Origin: Wolfiporia cocos
Taxonomy: Eukaryota; Basidiomycota; Agaricomycetes; Polyporales; Phaeolaceae
NCBI GenBank assembly: GCA_029448655.1
Contig: JACCLO010000031.1
Coordinates: 1 to 64,000 of the forward strand
Direction of reading: 5' to 3'
DNA length: 64,000 nt
Shown: in pieces, positions 45,481 to 58,492 of the stretch
Numbering within the stretch: position 1 is the stretch's first letter
Layout: each line of letters starts with the position of its first letter
Notes under the pieces: generated by a model
Told to the model about the DNA's origin: nothing
What the model saw: only the letters and a program-made list of their open reading frames with translations
Database searches by the model: none
Translations under genes and position numbers: made by a program

Positions 45481-46365
45481 ATTTGTTCAGCATGCCATCG
45501 AAAGGTACCCACGTAGATATCGATGAGATACCATGTTTATGGATTTGATTCCAAAGAAACCCAGGTGTGTACAGCCATATTGTTCGCGGAGACTGAATGG
45601 CGCCGATTCGAAGACTCTGCACAGCACGATGCAATCCGGACTATCACTTTTGTGGCTGTCCAATAGAACCTTAGCTTCGGGTGGTGGGCTGATCGGCCGG
45701 TTTGAACGACGCGAAGATGTCGGGACTGCACTGTTGAGATAGCTCCGGTGCTTTGTTGGTCAGCGTGCTCGGATCATGTCTGGGTTGCAGTTTAAAACTC
45801 CCAGAGGTCGAAACATGAGCAGTACATCATTGCAATAGAACCTAACCAGAATGATGCAGAATCGGAGGCACCAAGGAGGAGTCTGACTTGGATATCGTGG
45901 TGATTTTGATGGGGTTGATGATCAAAGGGATTCGATTCTCGTTGACATCCGTCATGATCATAGATGGCAGAGGACGATCTTGGTGATAGAGTACGTGCCC
46001 GTCGCCGTGATTGGCATGCACATTTTCAGACTGATGTGTCTGTCGGAGATGGACAACGGCAGCTAGCCAGAGCTTGGCGGTCTATGGCTAGTACAATGCG
46101 CAATTGTACCGGATCAAAGCGCAATTGCTACGTAGGCGCCGGTGGGCGCATTCCTGGGAAGTCATAAAACACGGACGGCCCGACAAGTCCGGTTCGCTGC
46201 CGCTACGTTTGTGGCGGCCACGGTGATATGTGTCCGCTATTGCTATCTGGGCAGCTTAAGTGCAAGTATGGATCGAAAAATGACGCGGCGCCGTCTTTTC
46301 CACACTCGTGCGTGTGATCACACAAGTACAGAACCGCTTACTTGTCAAAGGATGTACCCGACATA
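45481..46365. other. No gene recognised
   Basis: This intergenic stretch lies between the oxygenase-like gene and the 3' end of MSH4. Short frames only. Confidence 0.5.
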
Positions 46366-49300
46366 CTACATGGTATCACGGAGGACCTGCATGATCTCCT
46401 TCTGGAATCGAGCAAGATGAGCAGCCAACTCTTCATCGGGTAGCGAGGAATGATCGAGCGCTTGCGTGAGTTGGGTCCGTAGCTGAGAGCGGACTGAAAG
46501 TAGCACCTGCCATAAGGAGTACATACCCTGAGGAGGGCCTTGCGCCGTATGGAGACTTTGTTCGAGCGGCTATCCTGCTCCTGGCGTTCCTCCATCTCGC
46601 TCAAGGCTTCTGCGACCCGCCTTCCCTCGGCGAGGACGTCATTCGGTAGATCGGCAAGTCGGGCAAGATCAAGACCTGGCACAGATGAAACTTAGCTCAG
46701 CGTACCACACAATATGTCCAACAAACCGTAGTGGCTCGTCTGTTCCGGCGCTCCGTCGACAACTCTGTGACGAACAGCAAAGGGCCAAGGTCTCGCAAAT
46801 GTACGCACCTGTATTGAAAAGTCATGCCAAAGTTCGACGTGGATTGGCGTGACCTCTGCGTCAGAAGTTAACAAAGATACACGAAGCGATTGGTATGGAG
46901 AACCTGAACGGCAAGATGAAGGCTGACAAGTTCTGTTAGTAACCGAGATGTAATCATTCAAAACCTACTCACTTGACAACAGATGGCTGGCGCGACAATG
47001 TTGTCGTGAGCTCGCTGAAGTGACTACAGGGCCTGTAAGCAACCCATACATTAGTGATAATGGTACAGGTGCATACGTTGCGAAGAAGACATATGACTAG
47101 CAAACCAACGGCATTATCAGTAATGTACAGGGACCGCAAAATGAGCCGGTACGACCTTGAGTTTGATGAGTTCCTCTGCGATGGCATGCGAGATGCCAAC
47201 TTCTTCCCTTGGAGAGGTGCCGCGGCCAACTTCGTCGATCAGGATGAGAGAATTCTCCGTAGCAATCCCTGGCACAATTTCGGCATCAAGATGATGCTGG
47301 TTTCATAGTTAGCTCAAGTTACAAACCAACGATCATCGCGCAAGATGCCATCTCACTCGCAAATGTGCTCAGGCTCTTTTCGATATCGTCGTCGTTCGAT
47401 AGCCGAGTCAGGAGTGCATCGTGCAGTCTGCATGATACGACATTCAAAGAGGCGGTTTTGGTGATATTTGGAGAAGGTCCGCACCTGAAGCTACCGTACT
47501 CAGCAGGAACAAAGCATCCGCACATTGCCATGACTGTCAGCAGCCCAATCTGCCGCAAGTATATGCTCTTGCCTATGGTCACAGACAATCGGATGTTTGT
47601 TGACCATATACGGGCTCGGCGTACCTAACATGCTGCGTTGAATCAGCATTGAGCGATAGATATGATGAATCAGATGATCAGACGAACTTCGGCCCCTGGA
47701 CAATTTGAAAAGAGGAAGCCTCGCAGCAATATACATCATTCGGTACAAGCGTCCCGGCCGCCTGAACGTTCTCTAGAACAGGATGCTGCCCCGCCTTTAT
47801 GGCTAAGGTTCCCGTGAACTCGGGACGCACTACACCAAGTATTAAGTGGTCACTGTTATCTAACTTAGAGGATGCTCACCATAGTCACGCACTAAGAAAT
47901 CAAAACCAAACCTTACAATCAACATCTCTGTCAGTCTAGCATTTACAGGACGTACGAATGCTGGCATGCGCAAAAGACCACAACATGTCCACAATGGCAA
48001 CGGCCTCCGAAGCTTTGTACAGAGCTCCAATGACATCGACGATCTCGGCGATCAACTCTTGTATAATCCTGGTATGACCTGTGAGCCGGGTATTGGAATG
48101 CCAACCGGTACTACATACTTGTCACTCATGATCAGCGTCTCGTCCAGTGCATCCTTCATGCGCGCGTTTCTCTTCTTCTGCTCAAGCTGTGAGCATTCTC
48201 ACACTGGTAACCTCGTACAGGACTGACCAGCTCGATACTAGAAAAGAGCCACCGCTTTCTCTGAGCTGTCACATTCACAAAGCCTCTAGGTAGCTCCCCT
48301 CGGAGATCTGTCTTCTTCAAAGCAAAAACGAAGCCTGTGTCCTGGTACACTAGACTAAGAGGCAGGTCGTGTTGCTCCGAGAGTTCGCGGTTCAATGCAA
48401 ATATATCCCCGACATTCTCCTTGTATGTTTCTCGTGCGACGTCAAGGAGGCGATTGTAGTTTGCCTGATTTGCTGGATTTGAGCATTAACAAATGATGTT
48501 AAGGAGGAGGAAACATACCTTGACGGCGTACACACGTGCATTCACCGCATTCAGGCCGCGCTGTATAGATCCATCGAATCTCAACGAAGGCTGCGTTATT
48601 TGGCACGTACTTTCGCTGAAGCTTCTTCTTCATTCAATGCTTCGCTAACATGCTGTTCGATTCTTGAAAGTCGCTCGTCAGAGATCATCTACATCGAACA
48701 GGCGCTTAGCGCGCATCCAATCTACAATTATATCTCCAGCACCTACGTCCAGTACGATTCGTAACGGACGGGAGCGGCTGCCTGTCAAGGCTTTCGCGAG
48801 AACGGGCATGTTCTTGACTATGTTTCGGAGACTGAGCATTTGCGCGACGCGAGCGGCAGCAAGCTTTGCAGTGCTTGTCTCACGCGCCTCGGATGCAGCA
48901 AGCTGATGATTCAAATGAGCATTGATACTGTGCATGACCTGAAACGGCGAAAGCTTGCCGAGCAGATTAGCTTATCGAAGTCCATATTATGGAGGGACTT
49001 GAGCGCGTTCTTCATATTGTCGAAACGATTTCCATTCTGTATGAGCTCTTTAAGACAGTAAGCCGAAATAGACACATCCATGGAGTTGATAGACCTTCGA
49101 CGACATCAAGGCGCGCCTCTATAGAAGACTGTCTGCAGCATTATTAGATCAACTCCGTAACGGTTGCAAAATGAGATACCAGTGATAGGCGCGAGTACAT
49201 TTGCCCGGAGGAGGCGAGCACCCATTGCAGTGTATGTATGATTTAATAGCCTAGGTGTGAATTACTTGAATCGTGGGCATATATTAAGAGACAGAGAGGG

Positions 49301-50113
49301 TTTACCCAAACATGGAATGGGTGGACCTCTTGAATGAGATGCTGCCCACCAGCTCCAAGTTTCGAGCAGTCTCGGGATCTATCATCATGCTGCCTTCTAC
49401 TTGTACATATCGTATGAGGAGCGAAGAAGGAGCAAAGCGTAAATTGAGCTTCGACTCTGCATACTCGAATAGCGCGCTAGCTGCAGAGAGCGCGTAATAC
49501 CTATTAATGTTGTTCAGTATAGTCGCAAGGTTTCGGACGCATATACCCACTTGCTGGACACCGCGACAAGAGTTGCAGGCCGCTCATCGTCATCAACTAT
49601 CAGCTGGTTGACAAAGGCAAGTCCTGCGTTTACAGTTGCAACGCGAAGCATGTGCTCAGTAGTCATATTGCTCACCAGCATCATCGTTCCAGTATTTTCT
49701 CATCACTGGATCGACTGTGGCATCAAACTCTTCGATCATGCACTGCACTAGGACCGAAGTCGACGAGGCTTTCTTTCCTCCAGATGCCATAGGTGTATCT
49801 ATCAGAGATAAAAAGGTGTTTGGGACCAGAATAATGGATGGAGAATGCAGATGAAGCTGATGCAGCGTCTTGACATATGTGGGACTGTCCACGAGCTGCG
49901 GACCATCATATTGAGCGATGATTCAGTACGAGCTGACTACATGCGCACCTGGATAAGGGAAACCCTCCCGGTATCCTTGTCCAATGCAGCAAGGCCGACT
50001 TCACGTGACACTCCGCGCCCTTCCAGGACATAGCTGGCCTCGTGCCTGGATGATGCGGCGGTCTGGGGTCGGGCGGTAGCCGGACGCGACTGGGCTGCCC
50101 AGCCGCGTGACAT
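46366..50113 (-). CDS. MSH4: MSH4, meiotic MutS homologue
   Basis: MSH4 pairs with MSH5 to stabilise meiotic recombination intermediates and promote crossovers; it lacks the mismatch-binding domain. ATG at 50113 opens MSRGWAAQSRPATARPQ, followed by YVLEGRGVSREVGLAALD and LADS-like VDSPTYVKTLHQ. The core has VEGSMMIDPETARNLELVG, the clamp LSEQHDLPLSLVYQDTGFVF, and ATPase blocks: Walker A GPNMLGKSIYLRQIG, AMCGCFVPAE, LLTRLSNDDDIEKSLSTF, Walker B LILIDEVGRGTSP and FFATHFSELT. It ends ARFQKEIMQVLRDTM, with TAG at 46366. At least ten short introns are inferred. Unusual points: the Walker A lies over three exons, with an 8-nt exon at 47625-47632; Ser and Thr of GPNMSGKST are Leu and Ile; and the last intron (46507-46526) would be only 20 nt. 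Confidence 0.9.
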
Positions 50114-50423
50114 CGCCGTAGCGGGGTGGGATGAGGCAGGGCGTGCAAAGCCAGGAAAATATGGGACGAGCGTAGCGATCCAGCGAAAAGGAAAAGGCGC
50201 GAGACCGAGGGCGACGACAAATGACGGCGGGTTTGAGTCCCCGCATGCAATCGATCGACGAGCGGTGCCGAATCTCGGGACATCCTAATAAGGGATCTCA
50301 ATTGTGCGTACAGGGCAGGTCTGAAACGAATACAATACGAGACTCGAGCAACGGGAGGACGTACAGGATTGTGAAAGTTAGTTACATGTGTTATCACGCC
50401 CACACCGTCCGCCCTATGCCTTA

Positions 50424-51345
50424 ATTACTGCGTCTGTGTCCATCTTGTCTTCATCCCGCCGCGGTGACAGCGTTGCGGTGCTCGCTCCTCTCGACGTGGT
50501 CCCGCTGAACACGAAGCAGCACGCGGCGCTATCGGGCTGGGACACGCTCCGTGGCCCACGGCGCGTGCTCTACGCCTTGCAGTCAGGTGTCCTGCGTCCC
50601 GTTTGCCGCGATCGGTCCCGCATATATAGTAACTCTTCATATGCACTCGCACTCACCCCCTGGAAGCATCCCTCGCACACGTAGTCTCGCCGACCGTCAC
50701 GACGCTGCCCGCGATACACCTCTCCACGTCCTTCCCCTGCGCCCGGGCGCCACACGACGCAAACGGGCAGGCAGACTGGGAGGAGGACGTATCTGCGCTC
50801 TTTCAGTAGGCTGGAATGGCATGCCTACACGCACAGCGGTGAGCTGCGCCATCTCCCTTTCACACGCCGATCTCACCTCACTCACTCGGCCGCGGCAGGC
50901 CGCACGCTGGCGACGCTACCGACCCTTACGTTGCCGTCTACGCGCCGCCCGCGCCGGCGTCCGTCGCAGACGCGGTGCACGTCCGGTGGACCGGCCTCCT
51001 CCACACGCCGTTTGTGACTGACGTCGCGACCGCGCTCATGTTCATCCCCTTCCCTTCCAATCCCTGCCCTCTCATAGCGGCTCGGTGCTGATTTATTGAT
51101 ATGGTAACTCCGGGCGCCGGGCGCCGGCCACACTTGCTGCTGTGACCGTGCACGGCGTCCCGACTGTGCCTGCGGCGTATGTTCATGCTGATACTAAGAG
51201 GACGGTGCCGCTCGCGCCGTGGGCGGGGTCAGAGGACACGTGATGCTTGCTCCTTGGGAGGAACGAGGAGGGCCGGGAGGAGGAGGACGTGTGGACGCTG
51301 GCGGAGACTAGTGTGGGAAAATGGGACGAGCTGGTGGGTGGGTGA
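50424..51345 (+). CDS. RNase P/MRP Rpp40-like protein (possible), one internal stop
   Basis: Exons read LSSSRRGDSVAVLAPLDVV and GWDTLRGPRRVLYALQS, an intron of about 80 nt, then SLAHVVSPTVTTLPAIHLS and DANGQADWEEDVSALFQ. A further intron is followed by YVAVYAPPAPASVADAVHV with RWTGLL, then VTVHGVPTVPAAYVHADTK, EDT-stop-CLLLG and VWTLAETSVGKWDELVGG, with TGA at 51343. The order VRWxGLL, VxVHGxxxxPxxY, EDTW and LAExVGxWD at the C-terminus resembles, from memory, fungal Rpp40 subunits of the RNA-processing enzymes RNase P/MRP. The TGA at 51241-51243 sits where Trp is expected (EDTW). The start codon was not found. The assignment is tentative. Confidence 0.4.
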
Positions 51346-52490
51346 TCGAATCCTCCTCCGAACCCCGGCCATAGGTTTCGACACTGATCGCAATATTGGT
51401 CTCCCACTCGAAGCTCAAGCGCTCACTATCCTCGCCAATCGAGACGTCATCCTCGAAGACTTCGAGCAGGTGCGGCACTATTTCACGACGCCCCAGCTTC
51501 GCAGGTACCTCCTCTTCGATCAAATGCTTCGCGCCGGTCCGATCGACCTCGGGGAGTTCGCGCTGCCGGGTGGCTACGAAGCTTTACGGTCGCTATGGGC
51601 AGAGGATCTACGGTGCCCTCACCAGTTCTCGGAGTATGACTCCACTGCCAACACGACGATCGTTCACGGGCAGCCACTTCCCCCTGGGTTCTTCGATCCG
51701 CCGACTACCCCTCACGCCGAGGACAGGGACGCACTCACACCAGTGCAGATCGCTACGTGTGCCGGGCCAGCTGTGTTGATTTCTTTTGCACACTCGTCTC
51801 GTTGCTGTCAGAGCTGAAAATAACAACGATTCTCGGAGACCGGCTCGACCCTTCGAGCATCAAGGCTGGTAAGACAACTCCAGGCTCCGACGGCAAAGAA
51901 GAGCGTGTTGTTCGAACACTTGGCAGGCGCGAGATCAGCGCCGAGCTCATTGTACGCATCCTCACTTTTTTGAGAATCAGCATCATGTACTCATGCTATT
52001 TTAAGCTACTTTGCACTGGTCAGAAATCTATTACCGATCTTGTCGCACGGGCAATTTCAGATGCAGTTATACTCGATGGATCGAAGAAAGACTCATACGT
52101 GTCAAGCGAACAATGCAGGTCGCTGTCCCAAGTAATCCCGCTGCGCCCGACATGCCAGTAGATTCTGCCACGGAGGGTGGTGATGAACATTTGCACGTAC
52201 CACATCCGCACTTATTCGCTAGGGATCAAGCAGACTCGTCAAACGACGACTTCGAGCAATTTACGCCTGGCCCTCCGATGATCAAGACTACGCTCTGTCT
52301 CGTGAGCAACCCCCCCTCCCTCCTTTCCTAGTTGCTGTTTGGTGCCTCATAAGACTTCATTTATAGACTAAACAGCTATATGAGGTTGACGGAGAAGTGG
52401 GCGCGAAGATGGATGGGATGCCGGACTTGGAGGCGCATCGGATGTGGCAGTTCTATGGCGTTGAGACCGACGGAGACAAGATGTATGAGT
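51346..52490 (+). CDS. Hypothetical multi-exon gene
   Basis: Protein-like segments in order: IGLPLEAQALTILANRDVIL, EDFEQVRHYFTTPQLRRYLL, RAGPIDLGEFALPGGYEALR, LTPVQIATCAGPA, LVSLLSELKITTILGDRLDP, VKRTMQVAVPSNPAAPDMP and YEVDGEVGAKMDGMPDLEAH. They change frame across plausible GT-AG introns. No family is recognised. Its 5' end abuts the preceding gene, so the two could be one transcript if the TGA at 51343 is not the true end. CpG content is gene-like. Confidence 0.4.
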
Positions 52491-52862
52491 GATTGGCTCT
52501 CGTATGCATTGTTCGGACATTCTTGTCACTCTACGCCAGCTTTGGTTATGCTTCTTTCTTGTCTTGTACCATTATCGCATACCTCGCCCTGAAGACAAAC
52601 GAGCGGCAAGGGTGGCTACTTTCTGCTAATGAGAAATATCATATACCATACATATACCAGCTATGTTTGAAGCGTCCGCAGAAGCACAAGCTTGTATTCT
52701 GGACAACGTCGGCTCGAATCGGCGTCTTAATTCAGAGATGTCTAGTAGCGCGTGCGTTGCGTCGCGTCACGTATTTGTGATGGATGTGACACTACGCGTT
52801 TCCGCGTCGCGCCTTGTTCTTGACAGCCATACTAGTTACTCCTTGTACACCCACCACTTGAA
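52491..52862. other. Intergenic, no gene recognised
   Basis: Short promoter-side region of the next gene; no motif stood out. Confidence 0.4.
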
Positions 52863-55800
52863 ATGTCTGCCTCCGATTCTCCTTTCAAATTGCTGCAGCA
52901 GACTATCTCAAAATCTCGCGCCAAGAATAGCAAAAGTCTAGCAGAGGCCCTCGAGAAGGTGTCCTCCCACCTCGTCTTACTCGTAAGGCAGCTATTTGGG
53001 GCTCAGTGGATGTCTGTTCATCATCATATAGAATTTATCCACGATATCCGAGCAAGCATCCAAAGTGTTATCTCAGTGTCTGCGCAGGCCCCTTCTTCCC
53101 ATATACTCTGCTTTTCCGCAGCCTGCCCTTGAAGCCGCTGCCGCGATTTTCTACAAGGTCTATCACGAGAAGGTTCTCCCAACTCTTAGAAAGCAGCAGA
53201 ATGAGCAACAGGGGTTATGGGAAGGAGTGCTCAACTCTCTCTTGTCCGGTGTTCTCGTATGCTTTAGTTCGATGTTTACGCTTTGTCCGGGAAGCTGACT
53301 ATGTCCAGGATTTTCTCGATGAAAGTGAAAACGGTAATCTCCATCCCCATTCCCTTCTTCAGATGGGCTCATGGGTGCGCTAGACAAAGGCAAAAGTAGC
53401 AAAGCAAAGGACGTCATAGCAGCCACGCTTTTTCCCAATCTATGCGACATATGTTTCTCACCAACTGCTCCGATGATAAGTACTGGTTTACGATGCACTG
53501 TACGGTCTCTTACACCTTTATTTATGCGCCAAACTTACACTCATTTCGACATTACCAGGCATATACTCTTCTCGCCGATTCTGCTGCGATGCATCACGCC
53601 AATCAACACACGCTTCGTGACGACCAAATCCTTGGAGGGTGAGCCTGATTCCATTTTACCTTACTATGCCGCATACCATTTCTTGTGCGTAGTCGTCGCC
53701 TCGGAGCCACCATCTGGCGCACCAAAGGTAAGCTCTCTCGAAGCAGCGTCATGTCAGATTCCGATACCATGATCCAGATTTCCTTCCTCTGGAGAGCTTG
53801 TTGACGCTATTTGCGCGTCTATTGCCTTCAACGAAGGGGGCTGCCTCCGGTCGCGCAAACCGTACTGCATTCATCCAGTCTGTGTTCAGCAAGTCGTCTC
53901 CCCCGGAAACCACCAGCATCGGACAAAAAGGTCACGGGGCTGCTTGAGAACGTGCCCTCGGAGGACTGGGACGTGACCTCACGGAAGATTGCCGAAGCAC
54001 TGGCTGCTGGCGACCGGACTTTGTGAGTAACTTAAGCTGCCGTATTATCACGCTGACCGGCGCCATATAGCCCGCAGCCTTTTGCGATAGAAGAAGTCTG
54101 TGCCTGTGGGCAAACACAACGATGCGATAGGCTATATGTCGATCCCAAGGCAATACTCGTGAACATGCTCATAGAAGTGTGCCTTTTGACCTTATTCGAT
54201 GTCCGTCATACGGCGAGCTGATTATATGTTCATACATCGATACAGGATAACCAATATGAATCCCTGACAATCTCATACACTTCCATACACAAAATAGATA
54301 TCCTGCGCGAGCGTTCTGGCGAGGAGAGGGTCGGCGCGCAGGTGCAAATTGTCATGTGCAGTCCTCCTATTCTCGGAGGAGAACCGATAACCTCTGGCAT
54401 AGACGAAAGCGGCCCAGTTGTAACGTTTACTCTTACGAGCGGCGATCTGGACAGATTCGCAAATGCGTTGCGCGACAGAGGTCAAGTAAGAAAGCGTAGC
54501 TTATACTTTCTATCTGGTTTGCGAGTGCTGACACGGTATCGTAATGCAGGGACAGAAGTATAGAGAGATACTCCCACCGAAGCTATCACTAGCGACGTCG
54601 CCACTGGTTTTAGATTTTGACACCCAGGGCAAGCCGATGAAACAACTAAGCCAATCCGAGGTGCGCTAAATTGATCGCATTCTTCCATGACTGATCTCCA
54701 CTCACTAGAGGATTGAGAAAGTCCAACAATGTGAGTATCACACAATCCATAGCATCCGCGCTCATCAACACTGTCAACTTTCCGCTAGTCTACAATACCA
54801 ACCAAAGCAGTGACGAACTCAGCTGCGGATCAGACCTTGATAACGCGACTAGTTCGAGATCTTCTGCTATCGACGAACGTCAGTCTATGAAATCTACGCC
54901 CCATATGCGTTCGAAAAATGTCCGAAGAGAAGCCTTTGGCGCAAGCGATGAGGAACTATGTGATCCATCTGACGTCGACTCGGTTCTGCTGGCCCCGCCT
55001 CAACGTAGGCAACGGTCGGAAGGCCCTAGAGTAATCTCCACTAGGTCAGCCAAATCGTCCGAATCCCGACTTGCCGGGAAAACCCGCAAGTCGACCAATA
55101 ACTCTGTTGCCGCCAAGGCCTACAAGAGAAAGCGAGATTCTACTGAGTGCAGCGAAGACGGTCCTAACTCAGATAAGCTGGCAGAGGACGCTGTTGCCAA
55201 TAAACGATCCAAGACTTCCCCGACAGGTCGTAGCGCTCTTTGCACACCAGATCCTCCAGAGCGCACGGAATCTCAGGTGCTTCAGCCTCGTTCTACAGCG
55301 GCGACTAGGGCAACCAACAGATATCACGGCGAAAAGGAGAAAATATGTTCTCCTACCTCATGCTCCCACATGATTGACTATGGTGCTCTACCCGAATCCG
55401 ATCCATTTTCGTCTACTCGGAACACGTTGTCTCCTCTCACAGCTTTGTTTGCTCGTCGCAAGAAGGCCGACAATAAGCCTGCCCTGGAAAGCAAAGCCCC
55501 TCAGTCGAGCACGACCAAAGGTAGACCTCATAAAGCAAAGCTCTGGAAGACAAAACCGTCTCCGCCGGGCCCTATCATCTACCAGGGAGCCTCGGACGAC
55601 GATCCGTTATGTGACAGGCATGAGCTATCTGACACGTTCGTCGAGGACGAACCTGTCGAAGAGACTAAGGAAAATCAATCGGAAGTAAAAATCAAGACAC
55701 ACGCAAAGCATGTGGTCCCTGCTCTCGCAGCCAGTGCTTCGACAACGGACAAAAGGGTATGTTTGTTCTCTTGCGTTCTCGTGATTGATGAGAAAGCCAT

Positions 55801-57247
55801 ATCATGGTCGTGGACTACAGAGGGTCGAAATGTCGAACCCTGCCTTGCAAGAGAAAGCTCACCCATTGTCAGGTTCTACCAACATTGCTAAGGCGCGTGT
55901 ACCGTGACACTTTCTACGCCATACGCTAATACTAAAACAGTCCACAAGCAAAAAGAGAAAGATTGCGCCATGGGCCAACCTCACTTCTGAAGCCCCTCAC
56001 AGATCTGCGACTGTAGACAACAGTACGAGCGGAGTTCCTGGTGTTCACCATGAAGAAACCATACAGCCTACACTGAATACTTTGGGATGCACATCTCTGT
56101 CCAAGAAGTCTATGTCATCATCCGCATCTGAAAGCCTCTTGACGGGATCTGGTAATGTTCATACAGGGCCTCTGCCTGAGGAGCCAGCCACCGCTGAAGA
56201 TTCTATGTCAGACATCTCCGAAGTTGCCAACAAGGCGATACATGCGACCATAGCAGATTCCATGCTCGGAACGAATACCACACCAAGATCCGATCGTATA
56301 CATTCTCCTGCTCCTCTCGTCATTCCCTCTCCGGAAAAGCTTGAGCAAACTGATTTTGAGTTGACGGAGGTAACATCTACCCCAATTGGCAAGGTTGTTG
56401 AGGTCGATGATTGTGCAGGAGACTCTGTCTCCACGAGAAAGACCCATCCTAGACATTCCGTTACCTTCGCGCCAGTCGTGGAAGAATGCGAACCGTTGCC
56501 GGAGTTGAACTTTGAGATTGGTTCTCGGAGTCAGCCCACATCGCTGAGCCCATACAAGCGAGAGAGGGCTACTGGTAAACTTATCCATAGATACAACGGC
56601 GCACTTCTGACTTTTGTTGTTAGTGTCACTGGGACTGCTGCTGCAGGATATTGAACACGAGCCTTTCATAGGGCGACGTGAACGTGGCTCATTCCGGAAA
56701 ACAAATATAACGGGTGCTGGGAACCGCTCGCGGTGCAAGGAAGCCACTGCAAATGTCCAAGACATCGAAGATGTTCTGCGGGAGTTGCATCAGGTGCCGT
56801 AGAAGCTGCTAAGGATATTGCGGTATGCTGAGTATGTGCTCGACCCTCGCAGGCTATTTTCGGCAAGATCACGGATCGCTTTGACAGCGTACGTGAAGAA
56901 GTGCACATTGATCGGAGTGCAATCCTCCGGGAGGCAGCGCAGGATCCTATGCACATGCGTGCGGATAGGTGTGTGCTGACTGCCCATACATACTTCGCAT
57001 TCTTGCGGACCTGCTGATCCCTGTGAACGGCCACTGCAGTGTCGCCCACTTCAACCGCCTTATCGACCTCGAGGCCGAATATGCGTCCTCTGGGCGTGCT
57101 GTCATTGACAGTTTGGAAGAGTTGCTTCGCGCAAATGAAGGGATATGCTGCAAAATAGAAGAGACGATAAAGAGCATCGATCGTACAACACTCGTTGGAA
57201 GGATGCCGGTGGTCCTAGTGGAAATTCCCGCGAGCCTGAGACAGTGA
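52863..57247 (+). CDS. Probable meiotic chromosome axis protein (Red1/SYCP2-like)
   Basis: ATG at 52863 opens MSASDSPFKLLQQTISKS. The helical N-terminal region includes PQPALEAAAAIFYKVYHEKV, RRLGATIWRTKDFLPLESLL and SGRANRTAFIQSVFSK. Next is a PH-like segment: CDRLYVDPKAILVNMLIE, YESLTISYTSIHKIDIL, then VTFTLTSGDLDRFANALRDR (54080-54480). A long Ser/Pro/Lys-rich linker follows (54720-56600, with KRKRDS and KKRKIAPW). A C-terminal coiled coil (56660-57230) holds DIEDVLRELHQV, ADSVAHFNRLIDLEAEY and VIDSLEELLRANEGICCKIE. The order of helical repeats, PH-like domain, disordered linker and coiled coil is that of Red1, SYCP2 and ASY3 axis cores. Introns include 52983-53031, 53257-53308 and a short 53334-53362 (29 nt). 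The assignment rests on architecture, not on a database match. Confidence 0.55.
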
Positions 57248-58492
57248 AAGGAATACAACCATGTTATAGTAGAGAACGCGGTGAGTTCGCTCGATATCAC
57301 AAACGCTCTAGTACAAATCATTGCATGTTGATCATCACATGCAGCTGTAGCATGAAACAGGAAACAAGACACAGCTGTATACAAGCGATCGGTCCACGCA
57401 CGCCTCAGAAGGGATAGTGTTAGTTTACATGACCATTGCAAGCGGAAGGTGATATGTGCAATGCATGTAACTCTCACCTAACTACCGTCATCCGGCATTC
57501 GATACTCAAATAACTTGTTGTTCTAACAATGGTATGCCAATAACCCCGTGCAAAACCACCTAGCATTCCAACGCAGCATGAGGAAGCTAAAGTATTCGCC
57601 GTGACACCTCGCTACCCAGCTTCCTTTGTTCATACCGTCTCGATACAGAGCACCTTGTGTTATGCATCCATCGGGCTCATCTCGACCACTGTTGGGGCGC
57701 GGCCACTCCTCGCCGGTGTGGCACCCTTCTCTTCCCATCCCGCGCGCCACACTATCTTCCATTTTCCACACTCTCGTTGAATGGTTACTTCTTCCATCAT
57801 TGCCGAACACGCTCTCTGACACCCGTAACATAAGTTTATATCCAATGACGGCGACAGCCTGAGACATTGTTTCACGGCATTGCGGCGGGTCTCTTGGCAC
57901 GGAAAGATTAGGTTTACTTCTCAATAAAATCGGCTATGAGCACAGCTGTGCACGCATCAAAGCACGCATTGGTGAGCCGATTTGCTATCGACCTCCGCCA
58001 TTATGTGGGCTGGAACTGCATCAGAATGGTGCCTGTGCGCAGCACACATGAAAGCGTGAAGGGGACTTGCTAGGTGCACCATTCACGAAGGGTTCACGAG
58101 CCTAGACGATCATTGCGAGATGAACGGGCGTGGTGTCTCACTGTGCCTTGCGAACAAGTGCCTCGCTAGTGCAGATGCATTTGGGTGACGGGGATCGCGA
58201 GATGAACGGACTTCTCACTCTGAGTGCGAGTCGACTTCGTGATCGCGTACTAGCTTGCCGTGAATTGGAAGGGATTAATATGGATCGTAAACGCCCAGCG
58301 CCACCGATGCCGCGAGTCGGCACACTGGTTTGTCAGCATGGGACCCTGGACACCATGCATATATGGTCACCGGAGCACTGGTTGCCGTCCAGTGCAGCGT
58401 GGTGACTCTTGCTTACTGATAGGTAGACTCGCATCTCTCCTATTGACTGCCACCACCACAGCCCTCCCCCTCCCAAGCCCAAGCACGGTGTC
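57248..58492. other. No gene recognised
   Basis: A minus frame at 57523-57924 (133 codons) and short plus frames show no domain or splice support. It may contain the promoter of the kinase-family gene at 58493. Confidence 0.4.
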
